A stretch of 64,000 bases of DNA from Pelagibacterales bacterium SAG-MED49 (GTDB lineage: Bacteria > Pseudomonadota > Alphaproteobacteria > Pelagibacterales > Pelagibacteraceae). Positions 1-7,963 of this stretch are shown here, in pieces. Position 1 is the first letter of the stretch. The number at the start of each line of letters is the position of its first letter. Both the position numbers and the translations under genes were made by a program. The notes beneath the pieces are model-generated. The model did not search any database, was not told the DNA's origin, and saw nothing but the letters and a program-made list of their open reading frames with translations. The stretch covers positions 62,001-126,000 of the forward strand of contig JACWEQ010000002.1 of the NCBI GenBank assembly GCA_014653365.1. Reading direction: 5' to 3'.

Positions 1-398
1 AAAAACATCCATCTTTTATTTAATAATTCCCAACCAATATCTGTTAGAGGAATTGATTTACCCATAATTTTTTTGAGAATTGGCTCTTTAGTAAAATATT
101 TTCCAAAAAATAGAGCTAATGCAAATAGAATATTAATAATCGTTGGTTTTACATAAATAAAAATTGGATCATTAAAATAAATTGTCAAACCACCAAAAAA
201 AGTAATTAATATTCCGCTGACTAATGGCATCATTGGAATTTTTTTTTCAAAAAACCAAACAACAGCTAGTGCAATTAACGTTGCAACTATAAGTGGAGGG
301 ATTGCAACTGATAAATTTTTGTCATTATTATAGTAGTAGAAAAAGAATATAGCTAAAGGCCCAAAATCAGTAACAAATTTTAAAAAAGATTTATTCAC
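1..398 (-). CDS. ispZ: Septation protein A / inner membrane protein YciB, partial (C-terminus off the window)
   Basis: Multi-spanning inner-membrane protein of the IspZ/YciB family, linked to cell-envelope and septum synthesis. About 132 residues lie in the window, compared with roughly 180 in the family, and the C-terminus runs past position 1. Reading the minus strand gives NKSFLKFVTDFGPLAIFF at the start, then hydrophobic helices, then a family-like TKEPILKKIMGKSIPLTD and GWELLNKRW. I chose the GTG at 398-396 because the conserved KFVTDFGPL segment begins directly after it. Upstream in this frame there is no ATG before the TAG at 479-477, only weaker codons such as a TTG at 431-429. The gene is divergent from hspQ. 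Confidence 0.85.
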   Translation of the reverse strand, partial: MNKSFLKFVTDFGPLAIFFFYYYNNDKNLSVAIPPLIVATLIALAVVWFFEKKIPMMPLVSGILITFFGGLTIYFNDPIFIYVKPTIINILFALALFFGKYFTKEPILKKIMGKSIPLTDIGWELLNKRWMF

Positions 399-485
399 TA
401 GAAAGATAATAACATATTTGCCACATGACAAAACATTAATATTTTTAGCATTGATTTTTAATTTTAAATACCCATACTAAGTTCA

Positions 486-806
486 ATGCCAATCCAAAAA
501 GCTAAATTCTCAATTGGAGATATTGTTAAACATAAACACTTTGAATTTAGAGGTGTAATATATGATGTTGACTTTGAATTTAATAATTCAGAAGAATGGT
601 ATCAGTCTATTCCAAAAAATGTGAGACCAAGAAAAGATCAACCATTTTATCATTTGTTAGCTGAAAATGATGAAATTACTTATGAAGCCTATGTTTCACA
701 ACAAAACCTTTTAGTGGACGACTCCGATGAGCCTATTAAACACCCATTAATTGAGGAAATATTTTCAGGCAAAAAAGGCTCTACTTATTTCAAGCTTTCT
801 AATTAA
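486..806 (+). CDS. hspQ: Heat shock protein HspQ (YccV family)
   Basis: 106-residue HspQ/YccV-family protein. In enterobacteria this protein binds hemimethylated DNA and acts as a specificity factor for Lon protease. Family signs are the N-terminal KFSIGDIVKHKHFEFRGVIYDVD (a small beta-barrel), the central WYQSIP and PRKDQPFYHLL, and EAYVSQQNLL. Length and domain match the family end to end. No Shine-Dalgarno sequence is visible before the ATG; a weak TTGATT/TACTAA pair at 451-480 would put transcription almost at the start codon. The gene stands alone, divergent from ispZ. The family call is secure; the role in this organism is inferred. Confidence 0.9.
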   Translation: MPIQKAKFSIGDIVKHKHFEFRGVIYDVDFEFNNSEEWYQSIPKNVRPRKDQPFYHLLAENDEITYEAYVSQQNLLVDDSDEPIKHPLIEEIFSGKKGSTYFKLSN

Positions 807-873
807 GTATATCACTATTCAAACACATTTAGTTCAAATCTAGGCCACACTAATTAAGTAATTTTAAACTATA

Positions 874-937
874 TTCTGATCAAGAGTGTTAAACGTTAAT
901 TTCAAATCATTATTTCCCTCTGCATTCTTGATCAGAA
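874..937. repeat. 12-bp perfect inverted repeat between hspQ and ccmC
   Basis: TTCTGATCAAGA at 874-885 is matched by its exact reverse complement TCTTGATCAGAA at 926-937, with 40 bases between. Each arm contains the palindrome TGATCA. No T-run follows, so it does not look like a standard terminator. It could be a paired regulator site for the ccm genes or a long-loop RNA hairpin. Confidence 0.5.
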
Positions 938-982
938 AACCTTTTCATAATAGATATCATTAAGATAAATCCAAAATAAAAC

Positions 983-1690
983 ATGTTTAAATTTTTTGAA
1001 CCTAATAAAATTTTTCAGATAACTTCAAAAGCTCCAAAATATGTTCTGTTTTTATTTATTGTTGTACTTTCAGTTGGTTTAACGGAGGCATTATTTTTAT
1101 CACCAGAAGATTATAAACAAAGTGATGCGGTCAGGATTATGTATGTACACGTTCCTTCTGCTTGGATTTCTCTTGGAATTTTTTCATCAATTACTTTGTT
1201 ATCAATAAGTGGTTTTATATTTAAAAATAAAAACTTTTTTTTAATATCAAAAAGTTTAGCGCCCTCAGGATTCGTATTTAATATTATCGCATTAGTTACG
1301 GGCGCTATTTGGGGTAAGCCAACTTGGGGAACATGGTGGGCCTGGGATGCTAGAATTACTTCAATGTTAATCTTGGCATTATTTTATGGAATGTATTTAA
1401 TTTCTTGGAGAATTTACGAAAGTGAGGAAAAGGTTTTTAAGATTACAACTTTTATAACAATACTTGGTATAATAAATGTTCCTATTATTAAATACTCTGT
1501 AGATTGGTGGAATACGCTTCATCAACCAGCATCAATTAACATTTTAACAAAAAGCTCAATTCATTCATCCATGCTTTTCCCTTTAATTATAATGACTGCG
1601 GCATTTGCTCTTTTTTCATTGCTAATTTTTTTGATGAAATATAATACAGAACTGATAAAAATTAAAAATAAAGGCTTAGATAGACTATGA
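983..1690 (+). CDS. ccmC: Heme exporter protein CcmC
   Basis: Inner-membrane protein that, with CcmAB/CcmD, loads heme onto the chaperone CcmE in system I cytochrome c maturation. The 235-residue protein has six predicted membrane spans. The tryptophan-rich heme-handling motif WGKPTWGTWWAWDAR lies at about residues 110-124 in a periplasmic loop, flanked by the expected heme-ligand histidines H56 (in VHVPSAW) and H180 (in NTLHQP). It opens a tight run ccmC-D-E-F-G-H; its TGA overlaps the ATG of ccmD. The ccmA, ccmB and ccmI genes are not in the window. Confidence 0.95.
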   Translation: MFKFFEPNKIFQITSKAPKYVLFLFIVVLSVGLTEALFLSPEDYKQSDAVRIMYVHVPSAWISLGIFSSITLLSISGFIFKNKNFFLISKSLAPSGFVFNIIALVTGAIWGKPTWGTWWAWDARITSMLILALFYGMYLISWRIYESEEKVFKITTFITILGIINVPIIKYSVDWWNTLHQPASINILTKSSIHSSMLFPLIIMTAAFALFSLLIFLMKYNTELIKIKNKGLDRL

Positions 1691-1914
1691 TAAATGAATT
1701 ACTTTTTATGAACGGATACGGAGCATATGTATTATCTGCTTTCAGTTTTACTCTTGTAAGTTTTTCAGCTCTATATTTAATTACAAAAATTCAATTTATT
1801 AAGGAGCAAAATAAATTTGTAGCTAAATTTGGATCTCTGAACTCTAAGAAAGCTAAATCCGCAATATCACAAAGAATTAATAAAGAAATTTTAGCTAACG
1901 CCACAAATAATTAA
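1687..1914 (+). CDS. ccmD: Heme exporter protein CcmD
   Basis: Small single-span membrane protein that helps release holo-CcmE from the CcmABC complex. The 75-residue product has the family-like GYGAYVLSAFSFTLV near the N-terminus, one hydrophobic helix (about 10-32), then a basic cytoplasmic tail, the usual CcmD topology. The ATG overlaps the ccmC stop (ATGA), which suggests translational coupling. An internal ATG at 1708 (MNGYGAYV) is another possible start. Identification rests mainly on position and topology because the family is poorly conserved. Confidence 0.8.
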   Translation: MINELLFMNGYGAYVLSAFSFTLVSFSALYLITKIQFIKEQNKFVAKFGSLNSKKAKSAISQRINKEILANATNN

Positions 1915-1924
1915 CTTTTAAACC

Positions 1925-2344
1925 ATGTATGGTCGTAAAGTTAAATTAAGATTTTTATTTATAGTACTTATTTTAATAACTTTAATATTAACAGCATTTC
2001 TTGTCTTAAAATCACTTGAAGAAAACGTAGTATATTTTCAATCTCCTTCAGAAATTAAATTATTATCAGAATTAGATAAAAAAAAAATTAGAGTTGGAGG
2101 AATGGTTAAAAAAAACTCTATTTTTATTACGGCTAATGAAGTTAAGTTTATTATCACAGACTTTAAAAATGACATAAATGTTACTTATTCAGGAGCTATA
2201 CCAAACCTTTTTGAAGAAGGAAAAGGAGTAGTTGCTGAAGGTTTTTTAAAAGACAGAAGTCTTTTTTCTGCTACGAAAATTCTAGCAAAACATGATGAAA
2301 ATTATATGCCACCAGAAGTAAAAGAAGCGTTGGGAAAAAAATAA
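1925..2344 (+). CDS. ccmE: Cytochrome c-type biogenesis protein CcmE (heme chaperone)
   Basis: Periplasmic, membrane-anchored heme chaperone that binds heme covalently and hands it to CcmF/CcmH. The 139 residues comprise an N-terminal anchor helix (about 9-28), then an OB-fold domain with [11 protein letters not shown] and GVVAEG. The heme-attachment histidine is H123 in [14 protein letters not shown], with Y127 at the conserved tyrosine position. It ends directly before ccmF, whose ATG follows the stop with no gap. Confidence 0.95.
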   Translation: MYGRKVKLRFLFIVLILITLILTAFLVLKSLEENVVYFQSPSEIKLLSELDKKKIRVGGMVKKNSIFITANEVKFIITDFKNDINVTYSGAIPNLFEEGKGVVAEGFLKDRSLFSATKILAKHDENYMPPEVKEALGKK

Positions 2345-4225
2345 ATGCTATTTAGTATTATTGGACATTATTCATTAATTTTAGGACTTTTGATTAGTTT
2401 AACTCTTATTTTTTTTTCGATAAATAATTTTAAAAATTCAAAATCTTTTGATACTAAAATTTTATCTTTTACCTTTTTGCAATTTATTTTAGTTGTAGTT
2501 AGTTTTCTGTGTTTGATTTTATCTTTTATTTTTTCTGATTTTAGTAATGAAACTGTATTTAATAATTCACATACAACAAAACCACTTTTTTATAAAATAT
2601 CAGGCACTTGGGGGAATCATGAGGGAAGTTTATTGCTTTGGTTACTTGTTTTAACTCTATTTATTTTCTTATTTTTAATAAAAACAAAAAACCAACCTAT
2701 AAAGTATAAGATTTTAACTTTAGTATTTCAGCAAGTAATAATTATTGGTTTTTTTGTTTTTTTAATTAAAACTTCTAATCCATTTAATTATCTTTACCCA
2801 ATACCAGAAGAGGGCTTAGGTTTAAATCCAATACTACAAGATCCAGCTTTAGCAATTCATCCACCAATTTTATATTTAGGCTATGTGGGCTCATCAATAA
2901 TTTTTTCATCTGCTTTAGCTGCAACAAGTCTTAATATGATTTCTAAAAAATGGGCTTCTCATATAAAAAAATGGGTTCTAATTTCTTGGGTTTTTCTTAC
3001 GCTGGGGATCTTGCTAGGATCAATTTGGGCCTATTATGAATTAGGTTGGGGAGGGTTTTGGTTTTGGGATCCGGTTGAAAACGTTTCCTTAATGCCGTGG
3101 TTAGCTTTAACTACACTTTTACACTGTGTTTTAGTTTTAGAAAAAAAATTAGTTTTAACTTCCTGGGTCATCATATTATCCATTTCAACATTTACATTAA
3201 GTATGTGTGGAACATTTTTAGTAAGATCTGGAATACTTAACTCTGTTCATACTTTTGCAAATGATCCAGAGAGAGGTTTATTTATTTTAATTTTTTTATT
3301 TTCTTTAATTTTTATTTCACTATTCATCTTTTTCTTTTTTCACAAACCCAATCAAAGTAACTTAAATAATTTTTTTTGGTTAAGTAAAGAAACATCAATA
3401 ATAATTAATAATTGGTTTATGATGTATTTTTTATCTGTAGTGTTAGTTGGGACCGTTTATCCTATATTCCTTGATGTTTTAACTTCTGAAAAAATATCCG
3501 TGGGACCACCATTTTATCATAAATTAATAATTCCATTTTTAATTCCTTTTTTATTGATCATGGCAATTGGACCTAAATTAAAATGGATAAAGTCTAATTT
3601 AGAGGATAAAGTTTATCTAATCTCTTTGCTATTCATTTCTTTTTTATTATCGTTTTTAATTGTTAAAAATTTTAATTCAAATTTTCTTATTAATACAATC
3701 TTAATTTCAAGTGCTTTATATTTATTCTTTGTAACTTTGAGAGACTTTTTTATTATGAAAAAAAATAACATTTCTCAAAATATTGCTCATTTTGGATTTA
3801 GTTTATTAATTTTAAGTATTTTATTTAATAGTTTGTTTTCAACAGAAATAATCACCAATTTAAAAGTTGGTGAAACTTTTGAGACTTCAACGACCAAAAT
3901 AATTTTTAAGAATATAAACCAAAAAAAAGAAAAAAATTATAAATCTGTTGTAGGAAATTTTAGTATTCAAAATTCAAATGGAAAAATAGATAATTTGTCA
4001 CCTGAATTAAGAATATATAATCAACCAAATATTGTGACTAGTGAAGCTGATATTAAAACAACCTTATTGTCTGATAAATTTTTAGTAATTAATTTAGTTC
4101 AAAATCAAGATTATTTTAATGTTCGATATCAAGTTAAACCCTTTATGCTATGGATTTGGTTATCAGTGCTATTAATTAGTTTAGGTGCTCTAATTAGTTT
4201 ATTTAAAAAAGAATATGAAAAATAA
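2345..4225 (+). CDS. ccmF: Heme lyase CcmF
   Basis: Large polytopic membrane protein that takes heme from CcmE and attaches it to apocytochrome c together with CcmH. The 626 residues contain the WWD-type motif WGGFWFWDPVEN (about 233-245) and an upstream GTWGNHEGSLLLW segment. IHPPILYLGYVG and MCGTFLVRSGILNSVH are strongly conserved in CcmF. A long periplasmic segment precedes the last helix. Length is near the usual 630-650. The end overlaps the start of ccmG by 11 bases. Confidence 0.95.
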   Translation: MLFSIIGHYSLILGLLISLTLIFFSINNFKNSKSFDTKILSFTFLQFILVVVSFLCLILSFIFSDFSNETVFNNSHTTKPLFYKISGTWGNHEGSLLLWLLVLTLFIFLFLIKTKNQPIKYKILTLVFQQVIIIGFFVFLIKTSNPFNYLYPIPEEGLGLNPILQDPALAIHPPILYLGYVGSSIIFSSALAATSLNMISKKWASHIKKWVLISWVFLTLGILLGSIWAYYELGWGGFWFWDPVENVSLMPWLALTTLLHCVLVLEKKLVLTSWVIILSISTFTLSMCGTFLVRSGILNSVHTFANDPERGLFILIFLFSLIFISLFIFFFFHKPNQSNLNNFFWLSKETSIIINNWFMMYFLSVVLVGTVYPIFLDVLTSEKISVGPPFYHKLIIPFLIPFLLIMAIGPKLKWIKSNLEDKVYLISLLFISFLLSFLIVKNFNSNFLINTILISSALYLFFVTLRDFFIMKKNNISQNIAHFGFSLLILSILFNSLFSTEIITNLKVGETFETSTTKIIFKNINQKKEKNYKSVVGNFSIQNSNGKIDNLSPELRIYNQPNIVTSEADIKTTLLSDKFLVINLVQNQDYFNVRYQVKPFMLWIWLSVLLISLGALISLFKKEYEK

Positions 4226-4733
4226 ATTATTATTATTATTTATAATTTCTATTTTTACAATTATTTTTATAATTTTCTACAAAGGGTTAAAGAATACCAA
4301 TGTCTATACTCCAGATATAAAAATTAATAAAGAAGTGCCCTCTTTTACTTCAGAGTTATTTTATTCAAACGAAGTTGTAAAATCAAAGGAGATTTTTGAT
4401 TTAGATAAATTTTATTTATTAAATATTTGGTCATCATGGTGCGCACCATGTAGACAAGAGCATTCTTTATTAATGGATTTAATGGAGACTAAAAAAATTA
4501 AAATTATTGGTGTTAATTATAAAGATACCAAAAAAAATGCTGAAAGTTTTTTAAGTGAACTTGGAAACCCTTTTTATCAAATAATTTTTGATAAAGAAGG
4601 TGTTACCGCAATAGAGTGGGGGGCTTATGGTGTACCCGAGTCTTTTTTAATTTATGATAGAAAAATTTTAAAAAAATATATTGGACCACTTGATGAACAA
4701 TCAATCAAAGAAATTAAATTTTTAATAAAATGA
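4215..4733 (+). CDS. ccmG: Thiol:disulfide interchange protein CcmG/DsbE
   Basis: Membrane-anchored periplasmic thioredoxin-like reductant that keeps the apocytochrome CXXCH cysteines, or CcmH, reduced. The 172 residues have an N-terminal anchor (about 4-22), the redox motif WCAPC (C76, C79) and the cis-proline region GVPESF (P141). GVPE is characteristic of the CcmG subgroup. It overlaps ccmF by 11 bases and ccmH by 4 bases (ATGA), as in a co-translated operon. Confidence 0.93.
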   Translation: MKNKLLLLFIISIFTIIFIIFYKGLKNTNVYTPDIKINKEVPSFTSELFYSNEVVKSKEIFDLDKFYLLNIWSSWCAPCRQEHSLLMDLMETKKIKIIGVNYKDTKKNAESFLSELGNPFYQIIFDKEGVTAIEWGAYGVPESFLIYDRKILKKYIGPLDEQSIKEIKFLIK

Positions 4734-5092
4734 AAATATTAAAATTATTCTTAATTATCTTTTTTATTTTTTCATTTAATCATTTGAATGCAAACAATGA
4801 GGAGATGAAAATAAAAATTACAAAAAATTTACGATGTTTGGTCTGTCAAGGTCAATCAGTCTATGACTCAGATTCAGAGTTTGCCAACAGTTTGAAAGTT
4901 TTAGTAGATAAAAAATTAGAAAAAGGTTTTTCAGAAACTCAAATTTATGACTATTTTAAAGATAAATATGGAGAATGGATATTGTATGATCCTGAGCTTA
5001 ATAAAAATACTTATTTACTTTGGTTATTACCAATATTGATATTTTTAATTGGGGGTGCAATAATCTTTAAAAGTTTTATATTTAAAAAATAA
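4730..5092 (+). CDS. ccmH: Cytochrome c maturation protein CcmH
   Basis: Periplasmic thiol-disulfide protein that presents the apocytochrome to the CcmF heme lyase. The 120 residues begin with a signal peptide (cleavage likely near residue 21, after LNANNEE), followed by the redox motif LRCLVCQ (C36, C39) and a C-terminal membrane helix (about 95-116). This is the short CcmH form, without the fused CcmI/TPR part seen in enterobacteria. It is the last ccm gene here. Confidence 0.92.
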   Translation: MKILKLFLIIFFIFSFNHLNANNEEMKIKITKNLRCLVCQGQSVYDSDSEFANSLKVLVDKKLEKGFSETQIYDYFKDKYGEWILYDPELNKNTYLLWLLPILIFLIGGAIIFKSFIFKK

Positions 5093-5102
5093 CTGTCAAA
5101 TT

Positions 5103-5615
5103 ATGAATCTTAAAAAATTTTATTTTAGTCTTTTATTTGTATTTTTTGCTTTTTCAATAAACGCAGAGGAATTAAAAAATAATAATTCAAGCAATGCATT
5201 TAATGTTTATACAGGCATGTTTGATTTTAGTGATGATGGTAAAAGTTCAACACTAATTGGTTTTCAACATCAAAACGAAAACCTTAATCGAGATACTTTT
5301 TTAGGAAATCTTTCACCTATAACGGGTGGATTATTTACAGCTGATAATGCTGGCTATATTTATACAGGAGTACAAGCCCAATATAAAGTTGGTGCCTTAA
5401 ATATTACACCGAGTTTTACTCCAGGATTATATCATGAAGGTGATGGTAAAGATCTTGGACATATGATTGAATTTAAAAGTGAGGTTCAATTATCACTTAA
5501 TCTATCACAAAATAGTGAATTAGGTTTTTCTTATAATCATATATCAAATGCCAGTATTGGAGATAAAAATCCTGGGGCAAATAGTTATATGTTTAATTTC
5601 ATTAAAAACTTTTAA
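5103..5615 (+). CDS. PagL-like lipid A 3-O-deacylase family outer-membrane protein
   Basis: A 170-residue protein with a signal peptide ending near SINAEE (about residue 21), then alternating beta strands ending in Phe, typical of a small outer-membrane barrel. The segment FSYNHISNASIGDKNPGAN matches the PagL/acyloxyacyl hydrolase active-site region: H146 and S148 fit the catalytic His and Ser. The Glu that completes the Pseudomonas PagL triad 14 residues after the His is Asn here (N160), so deacylase activity is uncertain. It starts 10 bases after ccmH and may be read through from that operon. Confidence 0.7.
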   Translation: MNLKKFYFSLLFVFFAFSINAEELKNNNSSNAFNVYTGMFDFSDDGKSSTLIGFQHQNENLNRDTFLGNLSPITGGLFTADNAGYIYTGVQAQYKVGALNITPSFTPGLYHEGDGKDLGHMIEFKSEVQLSLNLSQNSELGFSYNHISNASIGDKNPGANSYMFNFIKNF

Positions 5616-5623
5616 TAACAGTT

Positions 5624-6775
5624 ATGAACTTGAAGGATTGTTATAATTTTAATGATTTTAGAAAACTTGCAAAAAAAAGATTACCCTCACCAATATTTCA
5701 CTACATTGATGGTGGATCAGATGATGAGGCTACACTAAAAAGAAATACTGATGCTTTTAATGATTGTGATTTAATTCCAAATGTACTTGCAAGTGTAGGC
5801 AAACCAGATTTATCAACAACAGTGTTTGGTAAAAAAATTGATATGCCAATTTTTTTATCACCAACAGCAATGCAAAGACTTTACCATCACGATGGAGACA
5901 AAGCTTCTGCTAGAGCTGCTGAAAAATTTGGTACTTTTTATAGCATGTCCACAATGGCAAACAATACTATTGAGGAAATTGCTGAAATTTCTAATGGACC
6001 AAAATTATTTCAACTGTACGTTCATAAAGATCAATCCATAACTGATGATTTAATAGAAAGATGTAGAACATCTGGTTATGACGGAATGTGTCTTACAGTT
6101 GATACATTGGTTGCAGGAAATCGAGAGAGAGATCACAGAACTGGTTTTACAACACCACCAAAACTTACTCTTCAAAGCTTAATGAGTTTTGCAATGAGAC
6201 CTGAATGGGTTTTTAACTATTTTACAAATAAAAAATTTGAATTATCTAATGTTTCAAAAAAAACAGATAAAGGAACTAATATTGCAAAGTCAGTAATTGA
6301 ATATATCAACGAACAATACGATCCAGCGATGAATTGGAAGGATGCAGAGTATTGTGTAAAAAAATGGAATAAACCATTTGCATTAAAAGGCGTTATGTCC
6401 GTTGAGGATGCAAAAAGAGCAATAGATATAGGTTGTACTGCTATAATGGTTTCAAATCATGGAGGTAGACAATTAGATGGATCAAGGTCTCCATTTGACC
6501 AGGTTAAAGAACTTTCAGATGCGGTAGGAGATCAACTAGAAATTATTTTAGATGGAGGAATAAGGAGAGGAACTCATGTCTTAAAAGCACTGGCTGCAGG
6601 TGCTACAGCATGTAGTTTTGGTAAAATGTTCTTATTTTCCTTGGGTGCTGGAGGTCAAGCTGGTGTGGAACACCTGTTACAAAATATGCACGATGAAATT
6701 AACAGAAATATGGTACTGATGGGGTGTAAAAGTTTAAAAGATTTAAATCGAACAAAATTAATATATAGAAAATAA
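5624..6775 (+). CDS. lldD: FMN-dependent alpha-hydroxyacid dehydrogenase (L-lactate dehydrogenase-like)
   Basis: Oxidises an L-2-hydroxyacid to the 2-oxoacid using FMN. The 383 residues form one TIM-barrel of the LldD/glycolate oxidase family. Visible motifs are FHYIDGGSDDE near the N-terminus, LYVHKD (Y132), LTVDT, FALKG (K255, FMN-binding) and the signature VSNHGGRQLDG, with catalytic H279 and substrate-binding R282. It leads a run with an aminotransferase and glcDEF, so the true substrate could be lactate, glycolate or a related hydroxyacid. The family is certain; the substrate is not. Confidence 0.85.
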   Translation: MNLKDCYNFNDFRKLAKKRLPSPIFHYIDGGSDDEATLKRNTDAFNDCDLIPNVLASVGKPDLSTTVFGKKIDMPIFLSPTAMQRLYHHDGDKASARAAEKFGTFYSMSTMANNTIEEIAEISNGPKLFQLYVHKDQSITDDLIERCRTSGYDGMCLTVDTLVAGNRERDHRTGFTTPPKLTLQSLMSFAMRPEWVFNYFTNKKFELSNVSKKTDKGTNIAKSVIEYINEQYDPAMNWKDAEYCVKKWNKPFALKGVMSVEDAKRAIDIGCTAIMVSNHGGRQLDGSRSPFDQVKELSDAVGDQLEIILDGGIRRGTHVLKALAAGATACSFGKMFLFSLGAGGQAGVEHLLQNMHDEINRNMVLMGCKSLKDLNRTKLIYRK

Positions 6776-6794
6776 GATAGGAGAAAAGATTACA

Positions 6795-7958
6795 ATGAAA
6801 TTAGCTTCAAATTTAGAACGTTTAGGGACAGAATCAGCTTTTAGTGTATTGGCTGAGGCAAAAAAATTAGAAGCTCAAGGAAATCCGATGATTCACTTGG
6901 GTTTAGGTCAACCTGATTTTAAAACTCCTCCACATGTCGTAGAGGCTGCCAAAAAAGCTTTGGATGATGGCCATCATGGTTACGTTATGTCAAATGGTAT
7001 TCCAGAATGTAGACAAGCGGTCACAAGATGGATTAAAAAACGTTACGATGTAGATGTTGATTTTGAAAGAATTTTAATTATGCCGGGTGGAAAGCCTACA
7101 ATGAGTTACGCAATTCAATGTTTTGGTGAACCAGGAGCTGAAATTATTCATCCAACACCAGCTTTTCCAATTTATGAATCTATGATTAATTATACAGGAT
7201 CAACAGCAGTTCCTTATGATTTAACAGAAGATAAAGATTTAAAATTTAATGCAGATAAAATTTTATCTTTAATAACTGATAAAACAAGATTGTTAATTTT
7301 GATTAATCCAAATAATCCTACAGGAAGTTTTGTTGAAAAACCTGAGATTGATAAATTAGCTGAAGGATTAAAAAAACATCCTCATGTTACTATTTTAAGT
7401 GATGAAATTTATAGTAGACAAATTTTTGATGGAAAAGAAATGCCTACTTTTTTTAATTATCCAGAACTTAGGGATAGATTAATTGTTCTAGAAGGATGGA
7501 GCAAAGCTTATTCAATGACTGGATGGAGATTAGGTTGGAGTTTTTGGCCGGAAACTTTAGTTCCACATGTAAATAAACTTTTAATAAATAGTGTCTCATG
7601 TGTAAATGCTGCTGCGCAGTTTGCAGGTATAGCAGCACTTGATGGACCAGACGACTCAATTCATCTTATGATGGAAAAGTTTACTCAAAGAAGAAAATTA
7701 ATTCATGAAGGATTAAATAGTTTACCTGGTGTTGAATGTAGTTTGCCTGGTGGTGCGTTTTATGCATTTCCAAAAGTAATTGGAACTGGAATGAATGGTT
7801 CTGAATTTTGTAAAAAAGCTATGCATGAAGCTGGAGTAGCTATTGTTCCAGGAACTGCATTTGGTAAAACTTGTAATGATTACGTAAGATTTAGCTTTGC
7901 CGCTTCTCAAGATAATATATCTAATGCATTGGAAAATATTAAAAAAATGCTAGGCTAA
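6795..7958 (+). CDS. Class I PLP-dependent aminotransferase (aspartate aminotransferase fold)
   Basis: A 387-residue fold-type I aminotransferase. The family motifs are GQPDFKTPPHV, INPNNPTG (about residues 170-177), LSDEIYSRQIF and the PLP-lysine motif EGWSKAYSMTGWRLGW, with K237 forming the Schiff base. C-terminal VRFSFAAS supplies the carboxylate-binding arginine. It has a good ribosome site (TAGGAGAA, 6777-6784). Between a hydroxyacid dehydrogenase and glycolate oxidase genes, it may aminate glyoxylate to glycine or pyruvate to alanine. That assignment comes from context; sequence alone only says aspartate/aromatic/alanine-type aminotransferase. Confidence 0.85.
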   Translation: MKLASNLERLGTESAFSVLAEAKKLEAQGNPMIHLGLGQPDFKTPPHVVEAAKKALDDGHHGYVMSNGIPECRQAVTRWIKKRYDVDVDFERILIMPGGKPTMSYAIQCFGEPGAEIIHPTPAFPIYESMINYTGSTAVPYDLTEDKDLKFNADKILSLITDKTRLLILINPNNPTGSFVEKPEIDKLAEGLKKHPHVTILSDEIYSRQIFDGKEMPTFFNYPELRDRLIVLEGWSKAYSMTGWRLGWSFWPETLVPHVNKLLINSVSCVNAAAQFAGIAALDGPDDSIHLMMEKFTQRRKLIHEGLNSLPGVECSLPGGAFYAFPKVIGTGMNGSEFCKKAMHEAGVAIVPGTAFGKTCNDYVRFSFAASQDNISNALENIKKMLG

Positions 7959-7963
7959 GACTA

